Shown here: in pieces, positions 35,746-44,456 of the stretch
Layout of the letters: each line of letters begins with the position of its first letter
How positions within the stretch are numbered: the first letter of the stretch is position 1
From: Haloarcula amylolytica JCM 13557
Lineage (GTDB): Archaea > Halobacteriota > Halobacteria > Halobacteriales > Haloarculaceae
Assembly (NCBI RefSeq): GCF_000336615.1
Contig: NZ_AOLW01000047.1
Location: forward strand, 2,099 to 66,098
Reading direction: 5' to 3'
Length of the DNA: 64,000 bases
Notes under the pieces: generated by a model
What the model saw: only the letters and a program-made list of their open reading frames with translations
Databases searched by the model: none
What the model was told of the DNA's origin: nothing
Made by a program: the position numbers and the translations under genes

Positions 35746-35773
35746 TACCACCAAAGAATATCACTAGGTGGTA
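35746..35773 (+). promoter_or_regulatory. Inverted repeat TACCACC-N14-GGTGGTA over the thi4 start codon
   Basis: Arms at 35746-35752 and 35767-35773; the last base is the A of the preferred ATG. With a TATA box near 35675 the message would have a leader of about 75 nt, in which this hairpin could cover the start codon. Confidence 0.5.
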
Positions 35774-36708
35774 TGAGCGATTCCGATTCATTCGAACAGT
35801 TCAGCGACGTCGGCGAAGCAGAGGTCACACGCGCAATCGGGCAGGAATGGACCGAGGAGTTCATGGACTTCTCGGACTCGGATGTTATCATCGTCGGCGG
35901 CGGCCCGTCGGGACTGATGGCCGCGAAGGAACTCGCCGAGCGCGGCGTGCAGGTGATGGTCGTCGAGAAGAACAACTACCTCGGCGGCGGCTTCTGGCTC
36001 GGCGGCTTCCTGATGAACAAGGTCACCGTTCGGGACCCGGCCCAGCAAGTGCTTGACGAACTCGACGTCGACCACAAGCAGTCCAAGGACAGCGAGGGCC
36101 TCTACGTCGCCAACGGGCCCGAAGCGTGTTCCGGCCTCATCAAGGCCGCCTGCGACGCCGGCGCGAAGATGCAGAACATGACGGAGTTCACCGACATCGT
36201 CATCCGCGAGGACCACCGCGTCGGTGGCATCGTCATGAACTGGACGCCGGTCCACGCGCTGCCACGGGAAATCACCTGCGTCGACCCCATCGCGGTCGAG
36301 GCCGACCTCGTCATCGACGCGACGGGCCACGACGCGATGGCGGTCAAGAAACTCGATGAGCGCGGCGTCCTCAACGCGCCGGGCCTCGAAGACGAAGCCA
36401 GCGGGATGGACCAGACCGACGACGACACCTACGGCGCACCCGGCCACGACTCGCCCGGCCACGACTCTATGTGGGTCGGCGAGAGCGAGGACGCCGTCGT
36501 CGAACACACCGGCCTCGCCCACGACGGCCTCGTCGTCACCGGTATGGCGACCGCGACCACCTACGGCCTCCCGCGTATGGGGCCGACGTTCGGGGCCATG
36601 CTCGTCTCCGGCAAGCGCGCCGCGCAGGTCGCGCTGGACGAGCTGGAAGTCGACGCCGAACCGGTCGATGTCACGAGCCGCGACGCCGCATCCCCTGCTG
36701 ACGACTGA
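35773..36708 (+). CDS. thi4: Thiamine thiazole synthase
   Basis: 311 aa. Makes the ADP-thiazole precursor of thiamine from NAD and glycine. FAD/NAD-binding Rossmann motif [20 protein letters not shown] (about 37-56), then [11 protein letters not shown] and [14 protein letters not shown] Cys sits in ITCVDP where the sulfur-donating (suicide) Cys of yeast-type Thi4 lies, unlike His-type methanogen enzymes. A Asp/Gly/His-rich loop follows. ATG 35773 is preferred; a GTG at 35701 fits leaderless start geometry but adds 24 non-family residues. A transporter gene is divergent. Confidence 0.94.
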   Translation: MSDSDSFEQFSDVGEAEVTRAIGQEWTEEFMDFSDSDVIIVGGGPSGLMAAKELAERGVQVMVVEKNNYLGGGFWLGGFLMNKVTVRDPAQQVLDELDVDHKQSKDSEGLYVANGPEACSGLIKAACDAGAKMQNMTEFTDIVIREDHRVGGIVMNWTPVHALPREITCVDPIAVEADLVIDATGHDAMAVKKLDERGVLNAPGLEDEASGMDQTDDDTYGAPGHDSPGHDSMWVGESEDAVVEHTGLAHDGLVVTGMATATTYGLPRMGPTFGAMLVSGKRAAQVALDELEVDAEPVDVTSRDAASPADD

Positions 36709-36723
36709 AACCCTCCCACGCCC

Positions 36724-36775
36724 CGGTTTTTAACCGACTACCTTTCGGCCGCTTAGCTGACCATTCAGGCCGAAA
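36724..36775 (+). terminator. Stem-loops downstream of thi4
   Basis: Just past the thi4 stop are CGGTT-TTT-AACCG (36724-36736, within a GC-to-T-rich transition) and a perfect 8-bp pair TTTCGGCC/GGCCGAAA (36743-36750 and 36768-36775). The first resembles an archaeal T-rich terminator; the second may be a terminator stem or an operator for the next gene. Confidence 0.4.
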
Positions 36776-36836
36776 TATCTCACTGAAGAAAACAATTAAA
36801 CAATAGTGGTGCAGAGATGTTAGTGATTGACAACCA

Positions 36837-37325
36837 ATGTCTGAAGAGATGCAACGGAGCGACAACCACAGGGCTGACGAGTCAGTCGACAGCGAAATCG
36901 GGGTCCAACTCTGGAGTCGGCGGCCGGTCTGTGGCCCTCGAACGACAGCCATCGACCGGTTCACGGAACTCGCCACGACCGGAGTTATCGAGGATTTCGA
37001 TGTCCAGACGTGGCCCGAGGAAATTCCGGTCTCACAGCGGAGCGAGCACGGGGAGGTGCTGGCGACTGTCGACCGGTACGAGCAGTGGGCGAGCGAACGG
37101 GGACTGAGTCTCCGACCGCCGTTCGAGACGCGAACGTCGTCGCTACTGGTCGGCGGGAGCACGGAGGTGTTGCGGCTACCGATGCTGGCCGTCGCAGTGT
37201 ACGCGGACGACGAGCTGGTCGGCGTGTATCCGTGTACAGACGGGGAGACGACGTGGTCCGTCACCGATTGCATCGACGCGCTCACTGCGGACCCGACGAC
37301 GCTCCCGCACGAACCGGAACAGTGA
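36837..37325 (+). CDS. Conserved haloarchaeal protein (HTH-domain-annotated family)
   Basis: 162 aa. After an acidic 20-residue lead, VQLWSRRPVCGPRTTAID and GVIEDFDVQTWPEEIPV, RYEQWASERGLSLRPPFETR and VYPCTDGETTWSVTDCIDAL match a widespread haloarchaeal family often labelled HTH-domain protein although no clear HTH is visible. Function unknown. ATG at 36837; an AT-rich stretch with ATTAAACAAT lies about 40 nt upstream. Confidence 0.7.
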   Translation: MSEEMQRSDNHRADESVDSEIGVQLWSRRPVCGPRTTAIDRFTELATTGVIEDFDVQTWPEEIPVSQRSEHGEVLATVDRYEQWASERGLSLRPPFETRTSSLLVGGSTEVLRLPMLAVAVYADDELVGVYPCTDGETTWSVTDCIDALTADPTTLPHEPEQ

Positions 37326-37480
37326 CTCTCCACACGAACGGCTCGGTCTGTCCGCCGGCGGCGTCCTCTATAGCACTGAACTGTGGTTGACGTTTCCAGC
37401 CGAGAGCACCACGCTAAGCAGCCTGCTCTGATTCTCCACTCCGACGGCTCATCTCTCGTGGGAGTTCCCCGAGACGTAAA

Positions 37481-37501
37481 TGGTATTACTTACCGATACC
37501 A
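37481..37501. promoter_or_regulatory. Inverted repeat TGGTAT-N9-ATACCA upstream of 37514
   Basis: Perfect 6-bp arms (37481-37486, 37496-37501) end 12 nt before the ATG, close to the expected transcription start. Confidence 0.45.
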
Positions 37502-37513
37502 CTGGCTAATACA

Positions 37514-38275
37514 ATGGAGTCCGTCACGCTGTACCGCGCTCCGACGACGGTCGCCGACGCCGACGCCATCGCCGACTGGCTCGATGCGCGGGTCGACGCC
37601 ACCGTCTCAGTCCGGGACCGGTTTCTCTCGCTACACGGCGACTCGGAACTGGCGGAGTCGTTCGCGCGGGCGCGGGTGCTCTCGCCGTACGACCGCGAGA
37701 CTGGGAACACGATGCTGGGGATCGTTCGCTACGAAGAGCGAGCACTGGAATCACCCGAGCGGGCCGGCGGCGTCATCTACGACGGGCTGGCTGTCCAGCG
37801 AGCGCTCCACGAGCGAATCCCCGAGCACGAGCGGTCACTGGAGCATCTTCACGTCCCGCTGCTGGACCGCGTCGTCGGGACCTGGGGTGACCACGACGGC
37901 CGCTGGCACAAGCGCGTGACCGTCCTGGGCCAGCCCGCTATCGTCTCCGTGCCGGGGCTGTACGAGGCCCCTGCAAAGCCCGAACAGTACTACAAGGAAC
38001 AGCAGAAACACGCCCTGTTCGGGGGTGGCGCACCGCCCCGAGAAGTGCTCGAAAACGAAGTCGAGGGCGAGTTCCTCGTCGAGGACGACCCGCGGACGAC
38101 CGACGCTATCAAGGGGTACGTTCTGCAGGCGTACCACTACCTCGACACGGGCGAAGCATTCTGTGAGGAGGAGACCTGCCGGCTCCACAATCCCCACCGC
38201 CAGCCCGGCGTCGTCACCGCGCAGCTGCGTGAACCCGAGTTCTGTCCCCGCCACGCCGAGCGCTATCGGCGCTAG
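37514..38275 (+). CDS. Haloarchaeal protein, putative metallopeptidase-like (DUF6775/DUF7001 type)
   Basis: 253 aa. The N-terminal half (VTLYRAPTTVADADAIADWL) is a small alpha/beta domain. The C-terminal end is Cys/His-rich: FCEEETCRLHNPHRQPG followed by EPEFCPRHAERY, which resembles the distal Cys pattern of archaemetzincins. No HExxH zinc-protease motif is present, so protease activity is doubtful. I relate it to haloarchaeal DUF families from memory of the pattern, not from a search. Its stop overlaps the convergent HTH-10 gene by 4 bp. Confidence 0.6.
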   Translation: MESVTLYRAPTTVADADAIADWLDARVDATVSVRDRFLSLHGDSELAESFARARVLSPYDRETGNTMLGIVRYEERALESPERAGGVIYDGLAVQRALHERIPEHERSLEHLHVPLLDRVVGTWGDHDGRWHKRVTVLGQPAIVSVPGLYEAPAKPEQYYKEQQKHALFGGGAPPREVLENEVEGEFLVEDDPRTTDAIKGYVLQAYHYLDTGEAFCEEETCRLHNPHRQPGVVTAQLREPEFCPRHAERYRR

Positions 38276-38946
38276 ACCGTCGGACCGAAGTCGTCCATGA
38301 CGGCGCGGACGAGTTTCGCCTCGGCGCGCTGGAGGTGGTCGCTGACCGTCGCGGGGGCACACCCCAGCTCGGCGGCCACGTCCTCGTGAGTCGCACCGCG
38401 AGGCCGGTCGTAATAACCCAGGGCGAGGGCCGTCCTCACGGCCTCGCGCTGACGCTCGCTGAGTCTGGACGACGGCCGCGCCAGTCCGTCGCTGACGGCG
38501 CTGATGCTGTCCAGCCGGACGTCGATGGGCGCTGGCGCGTCGTCGAGGGCATCCTGCAGCGGCCCCGCTTCGCCGACCACGCGACAGGAGACCGTGCCGT
38601 CGCGATAGATGAGCGGCTTGAGGACGACGATACCGAGCCGAGTGCTGGCGTCGTGTATCGCGTCGAACATTGGCATCGACAGCGGCCGATTCTCGACGAG
38701 TGCGTACGTCCGTCGCCGCTTGGCCCCCGAGAGCGTCACCGATTCGACGCCGGGCGTCGAGGGCGCGTGGTCGACGAACCGGGTCGCGTCACCATCGATG
38801 GCGAACAGCACGGTATCACACCCTTCGGGGGTGCGGTTCCAGTCGACGATGCGCGACTCCTCGATTTCGGGGTCGTTCGCCAGCAGGTCGAAGAACTCCG
38901 GCGCGTAGTCGGGCGGTATGCGAGCGGTGACCCGGAGGTGTTTCAT
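38272..38946 (-). CDS. HTH-10 (Bat-type) transcriptional regulator
   Basis: 224 aa from the ATG at 38946 (MKHLRVTARIPPDY). The N-terminal domain is the usual haloarchaeal sensor module; the HTH-10 domain is C-terminal with LSERQREAVRTALALGYYDR and DVAAELGCAPATVSDHLQRA. On the minus strand GGGTTTATG lies about 28 nt upstream, fitting a leaderless message. It is divergent from the ABC exporter (90 nt between starts) and is the likely controller of it. Confidence 0.88.
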   Translation of the reverse strand: MKHLRVTARIPPDYAPEFFDLLANDPEIEESRIVDWNRTPEGCDTVLFAIDGDATRFVDHAPSTPGVESVTLSGAKRRRTYALVENRPLSMPMFDAIHDASTRLGIVVLKPLIYRDGTVSCRVVGEAGPLQDALDDAPAPIDVRLDSISAVSDGLARPSSRLSERQREAVRTALALGYYDRPRGATHEDVAAELGCAPATVSDHLQRAEAKLVRAVMDDFGPTV

Positions 38947-39035
38947 GTCCGATGTGTGCCGGAACCGCCACATAAACCCACCTCTCATACGTCACAGAAC
39001 GCTCTCGGTACCGGCGAGCGACCACTCTGACGGCG

Positions 39036-40103
39036 ATGACGAAACCGAAACAGCGACGTGTCGCGAACGCTCCCGACCGGTCGGCTGCCGCTTCGACGGC
39101 GGCGATACGCGTCGACGGCCTGCGCGTCACCTACGCGGACGGAACGACGGCCGTCCGGGACGTGTCGCTCACCGTCCCTCGTGGCGAGTTCTTCGGGTTC
39201 CTCGGGCCGAACGGTGCTGGCAAGACGACCGCCGTAAAGGTGTTGGCGACGCTGCTGGAACCGACCGAGGGCGAAGTCGTCGTCAACGGTCACGACGCGA
39301 CCGCGGCGCAGACGGCGGTCAGGGAGACCATCGGATACATGGCACAGGACGTGAGTGTCGACGCGGAACTGACCGCGCGAGAGAACGTCGCGTTCGCCTG
39401 CGAGGCCTACGGCGTCCCGCGCGGTCGGCGAGCAGAGCGAATCGAGGAACTGCTCGAACTCGCGGACCTCGGTGATGTCGCCGACACACCCGCTGAACGG
39501 TTCTCCGGCGGGATGAAGAAGCGACTGGACGCCGTGACGGCCCTCGTCCACGACCCGGACCTCGTCTTCCTCGACGAACCGACGACGGGGATGGACCCGA
39601 AGGCGCGAAACCGCCTGTGGGACCACTTCCGCCGGCTCAACGAGACGGGGACCACGATATTCCTCACGACCCAGTATCTCGAAGAAGCCGACGCGCTCTG
39701 TGACCGCGTCGCGGTCCTCCGGGACGGCCGCATCGCCGCGACGGGGTCGCCCGCCGAACTGAAGCGCCGCGTCGGCGGTCAGATCCTCGAAGTCGACGTG
39801 GACGGCGGCCGTGAGACCGCCGAAACGGCGGCCGACGTGGCCCGTGAGGGAACGCGCTTCGGTCCGGACGCGACGGTCGAAACCGTCGACGACACGGTTC
39901 GGGTGACGACGACGGACGCCGCCGAGCGCGGCACGGACTACCTGCTTGCGCTCCGCGAGGCGGGCGTTGCCGTGACCGGGTTCGACGTGGACGAACCGAC
40001 GCTCGACGACGTTTTCTTCGCCATCGCAGACGGGCGAACCGATGGCTTCACCGCTGGGGACGACGGCGAAACCGGGCCGGGGCCGTCCGGAGGGACACGA
40101 TGA
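39036..40103 (+). CDS. ABC transporter ATP-binding protein (DrrA-like)
   Basis: 355 aa. Walker A GPNGAGKTT (about 60), Q-loop in GYMAQDVSVDAEL, signature FSGGMKKRLD, Walker B LVFLDEPTTGMDP, and the H-switch region TTQYLEEAD. A C-terminal DUF4162-like extension (about 245-340) is typical of drug-resistance-type exporters. It overlaps the permease by 4 bp. A 15-residue lead precedes the ABC core. Substrate unknown. Confidence 0.93.
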   Translation: MTKPKQRRVANAPDRSAAASTAAIRVDGLRVTYADGTTAVRDVSLTVPRGEFFGFLGPNGAGKTTAVKVLATLLEPTEGEVVVNGHDATAAQTAVRETIGYMAQDVSVDAELTARENVAFACEAYGVPRGRRAERIEELLELADLGDVADTPAERFSGGMKKRLDAVTALVHDPDLVFLDEPTTGMDPKARNRLWDHFRRLNETGTTIFLTTQYLEEADALCDRVAVLRDGRIAATGSPAELKRRVGGQILEVDVDGGRETAETAADVAREGTRFGPDATVETVDDTVRVTTTDAAERGTDYLLALREAGVAVTGFDVDEPTLDDVFFAIADGRTDGFTAGDDGETGPGPSGGTR

Positions 40104-40972
40104 GTTCCGCGGGCGTCGACGCCGGCCCGTCGCGGTCGGCCGGAAACTCCCTTGTCGGAGACATCTGGGTCAATTTCAAGCGGTGGACCCGGAAGGCGAT
40201 TCGGAATCCGACCGTCGTCTTTCTCGAACTCTTCATGGCGGTGTTCTCCCTGCTGATGTTCACGGCCGTCTTCGGCGACGTCGGCACTCTCGCTATCGAA
40301 CGGGCCGGATTCGAGGGCGTCGGCTACCTCCCCTTCGTCCTCCCCGCGGCCGTCGTCCCGGTGTCGATGTCGTCGTCGCTCTCCTCCGGCCTCGGACTGG
40401 TCGAGGACCTCCAGTCGGGGATGTTCGAGAAGGTGACCGTCTCGCCGATGCGCTGGACCGCCGTCTTCGCCGGCAAGGCCGCCGCCGAACTGTTCCGCCT
40501 CGTCTGTTACGTGTTCGTCATCTTCGGCCTCGGACTGGCGATGGGTGCCACCGTCGCGACCGGACTCGTGGGGCTGTTCGGCATCGCCCTCGTCTGTGTC
40601 CTCTTCGCGCTCTGGTACATGGCGCTCTCGAACGCCGTCGCGGTGGCGACCCGGGACGAGGAGACGCTCGACGCGGTCGGGAACCTCCTGCTGTTCCCGC
40701 TACTGTTCCTCTCCTCGGCGTTTCTCCCCGCGTCCTCGCTGCCAGAGTCGGTGCAGGTGGTCGCCACGGTCAATCCGGTCACCTATGGCGTCGACGCGAT
40801 TCGAGCGCTGGTCCTCGGTCGGGACGTGCTGACAGTCGTCGAGGTGACGGCGTTCGGCGGCGTCTACGACACCCTCGTGCCGGCGCTCGCGGTTCTCTGT
40901 GCGCTCGATGTCGTCTTCGGTGCCGTCTCCGTCTGGCTCATGGGCCGTGCGACGGGGTCCGAGGTGGCGTGA
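40100..40972 (+). CDS. ABC-2 type transporter permease
   Basis: 290 aa with about six membrane helices, starting with a cytosolic N-terminus (1-50) and TVVFLELFMAVFSLLMFTAV. The ABC-2 signature region is LLFPLLFLSSAFLPASSLPE followed by VNPVTYGVDAIRALV. Forms the membrane half of the exporter with the preceding ATPase; the 4-bp overlap implies coupled translation. Confidence 0.93.
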   Translation: MSSAGVDAGPSRSAGNSLVGDIWVNFKRWTRKAIRNPTVVFLELFMAVFSLLMFTAVFGDVGTLAIERAGFEGVGYLPFVLPAAVVPVSMSSSLSSGLGLVEDLQSGMFEKVTVSPMRWTAVFAGKAAAELFRLVCYVFVIFGLGLAMGATVATGLVGLFGIALVCVLFALWYMALSNAVAVATRDEETLDAVGNLLLFPLLFLSSAFLPASSLPESVQVVATVNPVTYGVDAIRALVLGRDVLTVVEVTAFGGVYDTLVPALAVLCALDVVFGAVSVWLMGRATGSEVA

Positions 40973-41055
40973 CCGGGCCGCCCTGCCCCCTCTCCGCCCG
41001 CCGAATCCGCTGGAAGCGTTTCGGCCCTCCCGGTGCCCGCCGGAACCCGCGTGCG

Positions 41056-41706
41056 CTACGCGACGGTCCCGCTGAGCAGGCCGACGAACCCGCCGGCCAT
41101 CGTCTCGTAGCGGCGCGCAACCGTCCGCTCGGTGAGTCGTTCGCGGGCCGCCCGCACCCGTCGCTCGAACGCGCTGACGTGTGACTGTCTGGACAGGCGC
41201 GTTCCCGGCGCGGAGAGGCGGACGAACCCCTCGAACGCGAGGTTCAACGGTGCGGCGAGAGCGCTGGGGCTTCGCTGGAAGTTCAGCAGGGCGACACGGC
41301 CGCCCGGGCCAACGCTGTCACACCACGCGTCGACGGCCGAAGCGGGGTCTTCGAAGATACCGGCAACGAATGTCGCCAGGACGGCATCCGCCGCTCGAAC
41401 TGGCGGGCGGGCGGCGTCGGCCTGCACGTAATGAACGGTCTCGCCGGTTCTCGCGGGCCGTTCGCGTGCGCGGTCGAGCATCGCTCGGGTCACATCGATG
41501 CCGACGATCCGACCCGTCGGCCCGACCCGCTCGCGGAGGACCGGCACGTTCGCCCCGGTCCCACAGCCCATTTCGACGACGGTATCGCCGGGTGCGAGCG
41601 CCAGCGAGTCCGCTCCCCGGTCGCGCCAGGACGCCACGCCGGGGGCATTCGCTACCCAGTCGTACACTCGCGCCCACCGGCCGTAGAAGGACTGCGCGTC
41701 TGTCAC
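41056..41706 (-). CDS. Class I SAM-dependent methyltransferase (UbiE/MenG-like)
   Basis: 216 aa. Motif I VVEMGCGTGANVPVL (43-57), then VGIDVTRAMLDRARER and YVQADAARPPVRAADAV. The N-terminus FYGRWARVYDWVAN is typical of UbiE/COQ5-like enzymes, so a quinone or other lipid acceptor is possible. Its start overlaps the HTH-ThiN gene stop by 4 bp, placing it third in the dcd operon. Confidence 0.87.
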   Translation of the reverse strand: MTDAQSFYGRWARVYDWVANAPGVASWRDRGADSLALAPGDTVVEMGCGTGANVPVLRERVGPTGRIVGIDVTRAMLDRARERPARTGETVHYVQADAARPPVRAADAVLATFVAGIFEDPASAVDAWCDSVGPGGRVALLNFQRSPSALAAPLNLAFEGFVRLSAPGTRLSRQSHVSAFERRVRAARERLTERTVARRYETMAGGFVGLLSGTVA

Positions 41707-42599
41707 AGGATTTCGCGTGCCGTTTCAGCGACCGACACAGCGTCGTCCCCGAGCAGGTACACCACCGGCTCGATACCCATCGCGCCGGTGTGATACAGCA
41801 CGTCGGCCCCCGGGTCGTCAGCCAGCGCGGCCGCGACGGCCGGTTCGACGCTCTCCTCGGCGTCGAACTCGACCACGGTCCGGCCCGAATCTCGCAGTGC
41901 AGCTACGACGCCGTCGTCGTACCGGACGTTCAACACCGCGCGGGCGTCGCTGCCGGCGGCCCGCGCCGCCAGCAACAGCGTCGCGACGTGCTCGCTGACG
42001 CCGAACTCCGGGTCCGCCGGAATCGTTGCCCGTCCCTTCACGTCGAGAATCCGTCCCGGGACAGCGGCCACGTCCTCGATGCTGTCGGCCTCGGGGAGAC
42101 ACTGGACGAGATTCGACCCGACCGCCGGGATGAGCGTCGCGAACCCGCTGGTGTTTTCCAGCACGCTGAGCCCCCGCCGCACCGACGCGAGCGTCCGCTC
42201 GGCCGACCGCAGCTGCGAGTCCGGGTCGTGGACGGCGAACTCGTCGTCGTAGTCGCCCAGTTCCGGAACGGCCTCCTCGTGTAACTGCGCGAGGACGCCG
42301 CCCTGTTCGAGTTCGCGGATGAACACCTCTGTTTCGACCAGCGCCTGAACGGAGCTCATATCCCCGTCGGCCAGCCCGTCAGCCAGTCGCTCGACGAGTT
42401 CCTCCAGCCCGCGATGGGCCAGCAAGTCCTCCTGACGCGCTACGTCGCCGTGGACGTACTTCGACACCGCGCTCTGGCTGATGCCCAGCAGGTCGGCGAC
42501 TTCGGACTGTGTCAGTCCGCGCTCTCTGAGGGCGTCGGCCAGCAGCGAGCGAAACGTCGGCAGGAAGTCGTCGACGACGATTTCCTCGATGAATCGCAC
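41703..42599 (-). CDS. XRE-type HTH + ThiN-domain protein (ThiR-like paralogue)
   Basis: 298 aa with a GTG start whose G is also the last base of the dcd stop (TAGTG). An HTH is at about 20-50 (LTQSEVADLLGISQSAVSKY), a helical middle follows, and a ThiN-like domain (about 125-298) contains IPAVGSNLVQCLPEADSIED, DVAAVPGRI and FGVSEHVATLLL. ThiN is the archaeal thiamine-phosphate synthase fold; fused to an HTH it acts as a thiamine regulator (ThiR) in archaea. A second paralogue is at 49676. Here the neighbours are dcd and a methyltransferase, so its signal or target may differ. Confidence 0.87.
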   Translation of the reverse strand: MRFIEEIVVDDFLPTFRSLLADALRERGLTQSEVADLLGISQSAVSKYVHGDVARQEDLLAHRGLEELVERLADGLADGDMSSVQALVETEVFIRELEQGGVLAQLHEEAVPELGDYDDEFAVHDPDSQLRSAERTLASVRRGLSVLENTSGFATLIPAVGSNLVQCLPEADSIEDVAAVPGRILDVKGRATIPADPEFGVSEHVATLLLAARAAGSDARAVLNVRYDDGVVAALRDSGRTVVEFDAEESVEPAVAAALADDPGADVLYHTGAMGIEPVVYLLGDDAVSVAETAREIL

Positions 42600-43186
42600 T
42601 ATTGGTCGCCTCCGAATTCTCTATCTCCCTGTATCTTGCTCGCCTGCGGCCCGGACTGGCCCTGGTACTTCGAGCCGCGCTCGGCTCCGTACGGCCGGTC
42701 GGCGGGCGTCTTGAGTTCGGTGAAAGTGAGCTGTGAGATCCGCATTCCGGGCGTGAGCGCTACGGGCGCGGTGCCGAGGTTCGACAGTTCCAGCGTGATT
42801 TGACCCTCGTAGCCGGGGTCACACAGGCCGGCCGTTGCGTGTACCACAATCGCAAGTCGGCCCAGCGAGGAGCGCCCTTCGACGTGGGCGATGAGGTCGT
42901 CGGGGATGGCGACGCGCTCGTGGGTCGTCCCCAGCACGAAGTCGCCGGGATGGAGGATGAACTCCTCGTCTTCTTCGACGACAGTCTCCTCGACGTAGTC
43001 GGCGACTTCGTCCTCGGAGTTCGGGTGGATACAGGGGATGTTGGCGTGCTGGAACTCCAGGAACTCCCGGCCGAGACGGAGGTCGACGCTGGCCGGCTGG
43101 ATCTGGATGTCCGGGTCGTCGAGCGGTTCGACGACGAGGTCACCCTGCTCCAGCCGCCGGAGAATATCCGCATCTGAGAGTATCAT
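42599..43186 (-). CDS. dcd: dCTP deaminase
   Basis: 195 aa dUTPase-superfamily trimeric enzyme converting dCTP to dUTP (some archaeal forms go on to dUMP). Motifs: [34 protein letters not shown] with catalytic Glu, and GMRISQLTF. The length is normal. First gene of a three-gene operon with the HTH-ThiN regulator and a methyltransferase. Confidence 0.95.
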   Translation of the reverse strand: MILSDADILRRLEQGDLVVEPLDDPDIQIQPASVDLRLGREFLEFQHANIPCIHPNSEDEVADYVEETVVEEDEEFILHPGDFVLGTTHERVAIPDDLIAHVEGRSSLGRLAIVVHATAGLCDPGYEGQITLELSNLGTAPVALTPGMRISQLTFTELKTPADRPYGAERGSKYQGQSGPQASKIQGDREFGGDQ

Positions 43187-43227
43187 GAGAGTGGCGTGTG
43201 CGGCCGGAAGCCTAAACTCCTCGATTC

Positions 43228-43950
43228 TCAGGAGGCGATCACGGGGAGCGTCGCAGCGATGACGGCGACGGCGACTGCGGCGTATCTGCTGATCTCGTGG
43301 ACGACTCGGAGGCCGCCAGCCCAGACGTACGCCTGCCAGGCTGCAGTGCCGACCTGTATTGCCAGGAATACGAGCCCGGAGAGCCCGTTCTGTAGACGGC
43401 GAACCTGTTCGAGCAACAGCTCCGGCGAGGACGCGGAGAGGTCGATGCTGGCGGCGAAGAAGACGAGTGCGGTACCACCGGCGACGACGCCGACAACGGA
43501 CGGGAGCAGTCCCCAGGCGGTGATCTCTACCGTCTCGCCGAACCGCCCGGAGCCGCCGGCTAGCTTTGCGCCGACGTACAGCCCGATCATCAGTCCGATC
43601 CAGGCGATAATCAAGCCGAAAAACAGTCTTGGAAGGGCCCTAGTCGCGTAGTCCCAGATGAACGACCCGACTTCGACAGTCTGTGTCGCCGGTTCGTCAC
43701 AGCCGGACACGGTTATTCCGCCGACGCCGCCGTCTTCGCACAGCCGTTCCGGCGGCCGTGCGGGGTTGTCTCGCTCGACGGTGCCGGTGAACTGGTCAGC
43801 GAACAGCCGGAACGCGACTCCGAGAACGATTGTGACGACGACAGCGATGCCGAGAGCGAGGCCGCCGCCACGGTATCCGTTCAGCCGGTCACGTCGCTGT
43901 TCGAAGAACGCGCCCGGTCGCAGGAGGAACGTTCGGACGGTGGAGGGCAT
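43228..43950 (-). CDS. Yip1 family membrane protein
   Basis: 240 aa from the ATG at 43950 ([18 protein letters not shown]). Five membrane helices; the N-terminal RPGAFFEQR motif before the first helix is the usual Yip1 opening. A Cys-flanked extracellular loop ([14 protein letters not shown]) follows the first helix. Function unknown in archaea. Confidence 0.8.
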
Positions 43951-44048
43951 CTCCGGGGTGTGCTCGGCCACGGCGTATGTACTCTGTGGTATGTGCAACC
44001 GTGGAGGGAGTCCGACGGGCGTTTAAGTACGGGTGGCCATGTAATCGT

Positions 44049-44387
44049 ATGAAGCAGGCTATCGTCGCGCGGGCCGACATCGGCATGGGCGAGGGCAAGC
44101 TCGCCGCCCAGGTTGCCCACGCCTCGCTGTCGGCCTACGAGGACGCCGGCCCGAAACCCCGCAAAGCCTGGAAAGGCGCGGGGCAGAAGAAAGTCGTCCT
44201 GAAGGCCACCAGCGAGTCCGAACTGTTCGAACTCGCCGACGTGGCCGAGCGCGAAGGCCTGCCGCATGCGGTCGTCCGGGACGCCGGCCACACACAGCTC
44301 GATCCGGGGACCGTCACGGCCCTCGCCGTCGGCCCCGCCGAGGACGAGCTGGTGGACCGCGTCACCGGCGACCTGCCGCTGTTCTGA
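44049..44387 (+). CDS. pth2: Peptidyl-tRNA hydrolase 2
   Basis: 112 aa Pth2-type enzyme that recycles peptidyl-tRNA. Signatures: [19 protein letters not shown] (12-30, with K17 and H24) and the C-terminal [20 protein letters not shown] and [13 protein letters not shown]. Start at ATG 44049. The psmAB pair follows 69 nt downstream but has its own TATA box. Confidence 0.96.
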
Positions 44388-44408
44388 GGGCAGCGGCCCG
44401 CGATACGG

Positions 44409-44417
44409 TTATATAAG
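44409..44417 (+). promoter_or_regulatory. TATA box of psmA
   Basis: TTATATAAG centred about 44 nt before the psmA ATG, predicting a leader of roughly 18 nt that includes AGGTG. Confidence 0.7.
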
Positions 44418-44456
44418 AGCAACCCTAACCTCAGGTGAACAACAACACGATACATC

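Noticed and set aside
35618-35772. TPP riboswitch upstream of thi4
   Set aside because: The conserved THI-box segments are not present; only inverted repeats are seen.
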